In this document: positions 42,352 to 46,097 of the stretch, in pieces
How positions within the stretch are numbered: position 1 is the stretch's first letter
Layout of the letters: each line of letters opens with the position of its first letter
From: Candidatus Desulfatibia profunda
GTDB lineage: Bacteria > Desulfobacterota > Desulfobacteria > Desulfobacterales > UBA11574
Reading direction: 5' to 3'
Length of the DNA stretch: 46,097 nucleotides
Assembly: GCA_014382665.1 (NCBI GenBank)
Contig: JACNJH010000099.1
Location: forward strand, 1 to 46,097
Notes under the pieces: model-generated
Seen by the model: the letters and a program-made list of their open reading frames with translations, nothing else
Database searches by the model: none
What the model was told of the DNA's origin: nothing
Program-made: the position numbers and the translations under genes

Positions 42352-43170
42352 ATGCGCAGTGACAAAATTCAACTCGATACCGACAGATATTTAATAAAAA
42401 CGGAGCCCTATTATTTGCCGGCCGGCGATGAAATCAGCATCTTTGAGGCGGCCTATGACGGCAGGCTTCCGCTGATGCTGAAAGGGCCGACGGGCTGCGG
42501 CAAGACCCGCTTTGTCGAGTACATGTCGTACCGGTTAAAGCGCCCCCTGATTACCGTGGCCTGCCATGAAGACCTGTTTGCATCCGACCTTTTGGGGCGC
42601 TATCTTTTGAAAAAGGATGAAACCGTGTGGGTGGACGGACCCTTAACCCGTTCCGTACGCATGGGGGCCGTCTGTTACCTAGACGAGATCGTGGAAGCCC
42701 GCAAGGACACCACCGTGGTAATCCATCCCCTGACCGATACCCGCCGGACCCTGTCCATCGACAAAAAGGGCGAAATCATCCAGGCTCATCCCGATTTTAT
42801 GATGGTGATATCCTATAACCCGGGATATCAATCCGTGTTGAAGGATCTAAAGCAGAGCACGCGCCAGCGGTTTGTTTCCATCGAATTCGATTATCCCGAA
42901 GCCGAGAAAGAAGCCGAGATCGTTGCCCACGAAGGCCATATCGACATGGAAACCGCCCTGAAGCTGGTGGCGCTGGCACGTAAAATCCGCAACATCCGGG
43001 AGCATGGTCTGACCGAAGGGGCCAGTACCCGGCTGCTGATTTATGCCGGACAGATGATCCGGCGCGGCATTCCGGCCCACGATGCCTGCCGCTGTGCCGT
43101 CTGCCTGCCGCTGACCGATGACGCCCGGCTGCAGGAAACGCTCAATGATCTGATTGAAGACATTTTCTAA
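42352..43170 (+). CDS. cbbQ: CbbQ/NirQ-type AAA+ ATPase
   Basis: The 272-residue AAA+ protein has Walker A GPTGCGKT (about 45-52), Walker [12 protein letters not shown], sensor-1 [10 protein letters not shown], and the CbbQ-like [18 protein letters not shown] region. CbbQ works with the VWA protein CbbO to reactivate RuBisCO or nitric-oxide-reductase-type enzymes. The cbbO-like gene follows at 16 nt. No RuBisCO or nor gene is in the window, so the client is unknown. Confidence 0.9.
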   Translation: MRSDKIQLDTDRYLIKTEPYYLPAGDEISIFEAAYDGRLPLMLKGPTGCGKTRFVEYMSYRLKRPLITVACHEDLFASDLLGRYLLKKDETVWVDGPLTRSVRMGAVCYLDEIVEARKDTTVVIHPLTDTRRTLSIDKKGEIIQAHPDFMMVISYNPGYQSVLKDLKQSTRQRFVSIEFDYPEAEKEAEIVAHEGHIDMETALKLVALARKIRNIREHGLTEGASTRLLIYAGQMIRRGIPAHDACRCAVCLPLTDDARLQETLNDLIEDIF

Positions 43171-43186
43171 TTTTGGATTTTAGATT

Positions 43187-46024
43187 TTGGATTCGGGAAT
43201 TAAAGAAAAACCCTTAAAACAGCTGGCGATTGCCGATCCGGATTTGGCCGTAGCGGTATCAAAATCGCTGGCTCAAAAAGCCGGCCCGGTTTCTTCCGAA
43301 GATATCGCCCTGCTGGTGGACGAAACACTCTGGGCGCTGTCTGCGGAGATCTCATTCGGCCGGGCTGTGGCCGAGGGGTATGCCGAGCTTATCGGCCAAA
43401 CAAGCCCCCCAATGATCGAGCGCTACCGGTACCTGGTCCGCGAGTTCGGTCAAAAGGGACCCACCCTGGGCCGGATCCTGGCGATGTATTTATCGCCGCT
43501 GTGCAAACACGGCGACGAACGCCTTCTGGGCCATTTTTTAGACACCCTTGACATCATGTTGGCGAAGGGGTCCTATACGCTCCCGGATCCGCTTGAAGGC
43601 TTGGCGGCCCTCTTAAACGCCGGAGACTTCGAATCCGCATCTGTGTATTTGGATCTGCTGGGCCACACCTTTGCCCAAGACTTGTCCTATGTGCAGTGCC
43701 AGCATTTTGCCCATATCCTGCCCAGGGCCGTACTGGGCTTGGCGCCCTCAAGACGGATCTGGCAAATCCAACAGCTTGATCGTGTCATCCGGGCCGGTAG
43801 TCATCTGGCCGATTCCTTGCTGGACGGTCTTGAAGAAGGACTATCCCTGCTCTCTAAAGAATCTTTAGACCGCTTTGTAACCCTGGGTCTTGAAAAGCTG
43901 GCTCGCAGCCGCAAACTGGCGGCCAAGTTTCTGTCCCTGAAATCGAAATTAGGCCGCGACACATTTGCCGGGATGCAGGTAACCGTTCCGCTTTCACAGG
44001 TTCGGGGACAACTGAACCGCTACCTGCGTGCCCGCACCGGTCTTGCGATCTCCGTGCGCCCGCTGTCGGAGATCCCGGACGTCTTGATGCAAGCGGACAA
44101 CCGCAAAACCTTGGTGTGCTCGGACGGTAAATCTATTTATCTGCCGGCTGAGATCAGTGAATTTTCCCAAAAAGAAGAAAACATAAACCTGTATAAATGC
44201 CTGACCCGATTGGAAGCCGGGCACTATGAATTCAACACCTTTGACTTTGACCTGGAAAAAGCCCTGGAACGCTGCCGGAGGGTTCCGGGTTCCGGGTCCC
44301 GGGTTCCGGGTTTTGAAGGTTCCAATTTCGAGTCCGATTCAGTCCGAGAGCTAACATCCACAATCCAAAATCAGAAAGATCTTTCCGACCTGGAGCGCTT
44401 TTCCCAAATATTCCCGGTTGCGGCCCTGGCGACCGACCTGTTTACCGTTTTCGAGCACGGCCGCATACGCTTGCTGCTCAGCAGGCATTATCCGGGTCTT
44501 GTTCGACAGGCCATGCCTCTGCTTCAGCGGGAAGCCGTGCGCATGCTGAGAAATATTAAACCTAACCAGGCTTTACTTGTTCTGTATCTTAAGATCGCAC
44601 TCGGTATCGCGGCCGGCGGGCATCTTGATATTGATACTAAAATCAGGGATCATACCCGCAAAGTTGCCCAACACTTTGAAAATATGATCAAAATTGATCA
44701 TACGGTTGAAACCTGCGCTGAGCTGGTTGCCGCAAACTACGCCGATTTAGCACAACTTTTAAAACAGACCGCACCGTCCCAACGGCTCGAAGAAATTTAC
44801 AAACCCATGGCAACGCCTTATGGCCGTACAATCCGGCCGGATCTTTTTTTATCGGCATATCGAGGATTCGAACAGATTGCCGCAAAACTGAAAGAGCTGC
44901 TTAATGCCAAAGGAATCAGGGTTTACAAATCACAGATCAGGCGACACCTGATCGCCGCAAGCGGCGCCATTTCTCACGATGACCTTCAAACCATGATTTT
45001 CAGCCCTCCCCAAAACGGCCCAGCCGGCGTTTTGCATGCTCAACAGCCCATAGATCTGTCCTGGCTCGATCTTGCAAAACTTCTCGGCCGGGACACGGCT
45101 GCTCCACGGTTAAGCGATGATGCCACCGGACCGGTTTTCCGGTACCCCGAATGGGACTGTAACCTTCAGGATTATCTTTCAGATCACGTGCGGGTACTTG
45201 AAAGAACGATTGCGGGATTTGAGAGCGATTTTTACGGCAAAACCCTGCAACGGCACAGCGGCCTGGTCAAGAATATTCGCTATGCCTTCGAACTCTTGAA
45301 ACCCGAGGGGCTTGTGCGCTTAAGACCGTGGATTGAAGGAGATGAGTTCGATTACCGGGCGCTGCTTGATTTCGCCGTGGATAAAAAGGCGGGGAAAATC
45401 CCTTCGGACCGGCTCTATATTAAACACATCAAGCAGATTAGGGACGTAGCCGTGCTGCTGCTGGTCGATCTTTCGCGCTCAACCGCCAACACCGTCAACG
45501 GTTCGCAGATGACGGTGCTGGACGTTGAAAAAGAGGCTATCGTACTGTTTTGTGAAGCCCTTGACGTTGTCGGAGACGCCTTTGCCATCGCCGGATTCTC
45601 AGGAACCGGTCGCCTGGGTGTCGATTACTTCGGCATCAAGAATTTTGATGAAACCTTGAATGATGCCGTCAGGCAGCGCATCAATGCCATGGCCCCGCAG
45701 CGCAGCACCCGGATGGGGGCCGCCATCCGGCATGCGACCAGCCGGCTTGAAAAGGTATCGGCAAAAGTCCGCCTGCTGATTCTTTTGGGTGACGGATTCC
45801 CCAATGATCTGGATTACAAACAGGATTATGCCATTAAAGATACCGGCAAGGCCATCTTCGAGGCGCGATCCAAAAACATTTACGCCCAGGCCATCACCGT
45901 AAATATGGCCTCGGATCCGAAGCTGGACGATCTTTACGGAACGGTTCGGCACCATGTCATAACCGATGTCCGTGAGCTGCCCGACAAGCTGTTGCGTATA
46001 TACGGAGGGCTGACCCGCAATTAA
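43187..46024 (+). CDS. cbbO: CbbO-like VWA protein (945 residues) with intragenic repeat insertion
   Basis: The protein has an N-terminal alpha-helical region and a C-terminal von Willebrand domain (about 745-940) with an intact MIDAS: VDLSRST, then GFSGTGR and LLGDGFPND. CbbO uses its VWA site to bind an acidic client residue while CbbQ pulls. The start is uncertain: TTG 43187 sits in a GATTTTGG tract with no good ribosome-binding site. Residues about 365-396 are an in-frame insertion encoded by a repeat (see 44280). The C-terminus ends a few bases before the window-edge repeat. The pair is separate from the MoxR/VWA pair at 23405-25634. Confidence 0.85.
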   Translation: MDSGIKEKPLKQLAIADPDLAVAVSKSLAQKAGPVSSEDIALLVDETLWALSAEISFGRAVAEGYAELIGQTSPPMIERYRYLVREFGQKGPTLGRILAMYLSPLCKHGDERLLGHFLDTLDIMLAKGSYTLPDPLEGLAALLNAGDFESASVYLDLLGHTFAQDLSYVQCQHFAHILPRAVLGLAPSRRIWQIQQLDRVIRAGSHLADSLLDGLEEGLSLLSKESLDRFVTLGLEKLARSRKLAAKFLSLKSKLGRDTFAGMQVTVPLSQVRGQLNRYLRARTGLAISVRPLSEIPDVLMQADNRKTLVCSDGKSIYLPAEISEFSQKEENINLYKCLTRLEAGHYEFNTFDFDLEKALERCRRVPGSGSRVPGFEGSNFESDSVRELTSTIQNQKDLSDLERFSQIFPVAALATDLFTVFEHGRIRLLLSRHYPGLVRQAMPLLQREAVRMLRNIKPNQALLVLYLKIALGIAAGGHLDIDTKIRDHTRKVAQHFENMIKIDHTVETCAELVAANYADLAQLLKQTAPSQRLEEIYKPMATPYGRTIRPDLFLSAYRGFEQIAAKLKELLNAKGIRVYKSQIRRHLIAASGAISHDDLQTMIFSPPQNGPAGVLHAQQPIDLSWLDLAKLLGRDTAAPRLSDDATGPVFRYPEWDCNLQDYLSDHVRVLERTIAGFESDFYGKTLQRHSGLVKNIRYAFELLKPEGLVRLRPWIEGDEFDYRALLDFAVDKKAGKIPSDRLYIKHIKQIRDVAVLLLVDLSRSTANTVNGSQMTVLDVEKEAIVLFCEALDVVGDAFAIAGFSGTGRLGVDYFGIKNFDETLNDAVRQRINAMAPQRSTRMGAAIRHATSRLEKVSAKVRLLILLGDGFPNDLDYKQDYAIKDTGKAIFEARSKNIYAQAITVNMASDPKLDDLYGTVRHHVITDVRELPDKLLRIYGGLTRN
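44280..44375. repeat. In-frame repeat insertion inside cbbO
   Basis: Tandem GGGTTCC / GGGTCCC units (44280-44322) are followed by a tract with ATCCACAATCCAAAATC (44356-44372), the type of low-complexity DNA otherwise seen between genes in this window. They encode RRVPGSGSRVPGF and a linker before the conserved ERFSQIFPVAALATDL. The frame stays open through ~95 bp. Confidence 0.65.
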
Positions 46025-46028
46025 TTAG

Positions 46029-46097
46029 TGTCCATCCAGAAACGGCCCTTTTTGCCCTGCTCGGCGTTCTCCGCGGGTTTCCGGCTGCGGCGTACAG
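46029..46097. repeat. Structured intergenic repeat, copy 2 (cut by window edge)
   Basis: From TGTCCATCC through CTCCGCGGGTTTCCG this matches the reverse complement of copy 1 (40879-41005). It begins a few bases after the cbbO stop and runs off the window. Confidence 0.65.

Noticed and set aside
1-46097. CRISPR array, prophage or integrative element
   Set aside because: No regularly spaced repeats, no phage or integrase genes, and the lone tRNA shows no attachment-site duplication.

Overview
The window looks like a chromosomal segment of an anaerobic Desulfobacterota ('deltaproteobacterial') bacterium, most likely a sulfate reducer or a syntroph. The basis is a long heterodisulfide-reductase-type (Hdr/MvhD) electron-transfer operon, a remnant of a tungsten aldehyde:ferredoxin oxidoreductase, a MenG/UbiE quinone methyltransferase, CbbQ/CbbO- and MoxR/VWA-type chaperone pairs, and Gram-negative envelope genes (bamD, a PpiD-like foldase). 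No 16S rRNA is present, so the placement is inferred from gene content only.

The centre of interest is 4425-18667, ten genes on the minus strand. In transcription order they are: a membrane cytochrome b / c-heme motif / double HdrC fusion; hdrB; a full-length fused hdrA; mvhD; an HdrC-HdrB (HdrD-like) fusion; a second hdrA split into two overlapping genes; a second, extended mvhD; and two genes that together read as an HdrA backbone with an inserted GltD-type NAD(P)H module. Four of these genes (both hdrA N-terminal modules and both mvhD genes) contain one in-frame TGA exactly where homologues carry a cluster-ligand cysteine. Each TGA is followed at 15-20 nt by a compact hairpin like a bacterial SECIS element. 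I read all four as selenoproteins. ORF calling with the standard code splits or truncates every one of them. In one mvhD the Sec sits in the GxHxGDCHY motif; in the other it sits in the N-terminal CxxC motif. The operon probably encodes a selenium-rich, flavin-based bifurcating or confurcating complex linking NAD(P)H and/or ferredoxin to a membrane quinone or cytochrome pool.

Left flank (1-4384): a DEAD-box helicase preceded by a terminator hairpin in its leader, a permuted papain-like (YiiX-type) hydrolase with two tandem 18-bp palindromes upstream, and a hybrid REC-PAS-HK-REC sensor. Middle (19190-28303): a TatD-like nuclease, a phosphate transporter with its DUF47 partner, a response regulator abutting the aldehyde oxidoreductase remnant, a MoxR/VWA pair, a MetE-like methyltransferase, a zinc-ribbon protein with tatA, and ssb. 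From 33004 down to 28395 an overlapping operon encodes an Ino1-like synthase, a sugar-phosphate isomerase, UbiE/MenG, a second methyltransferase and a DUF362 ferredoxin protein. Right flank: a DnaJ-domain protein, an internally deleted IS4-family element, a PpiD-like foldase, tRNA-Ala(GGC), bamD-trxB-trxA, purN, a TraB/PrgY-family protein and a CbbQ/CbbO pair.

Intergenic DNA carries several short repeat families. These include a palindromic element present four times between 36.5 and 42.3 kb, a larger structured repeat at 40.9 kb recurring at the right edge, and simple GATTTTGG-like tracts. One tract-like insertion lies inside the cbbO reading frame. The selC, selA, selB and selD genes are not in the window. 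All calls come from reading the sequence; no database search or structure prediction was run.
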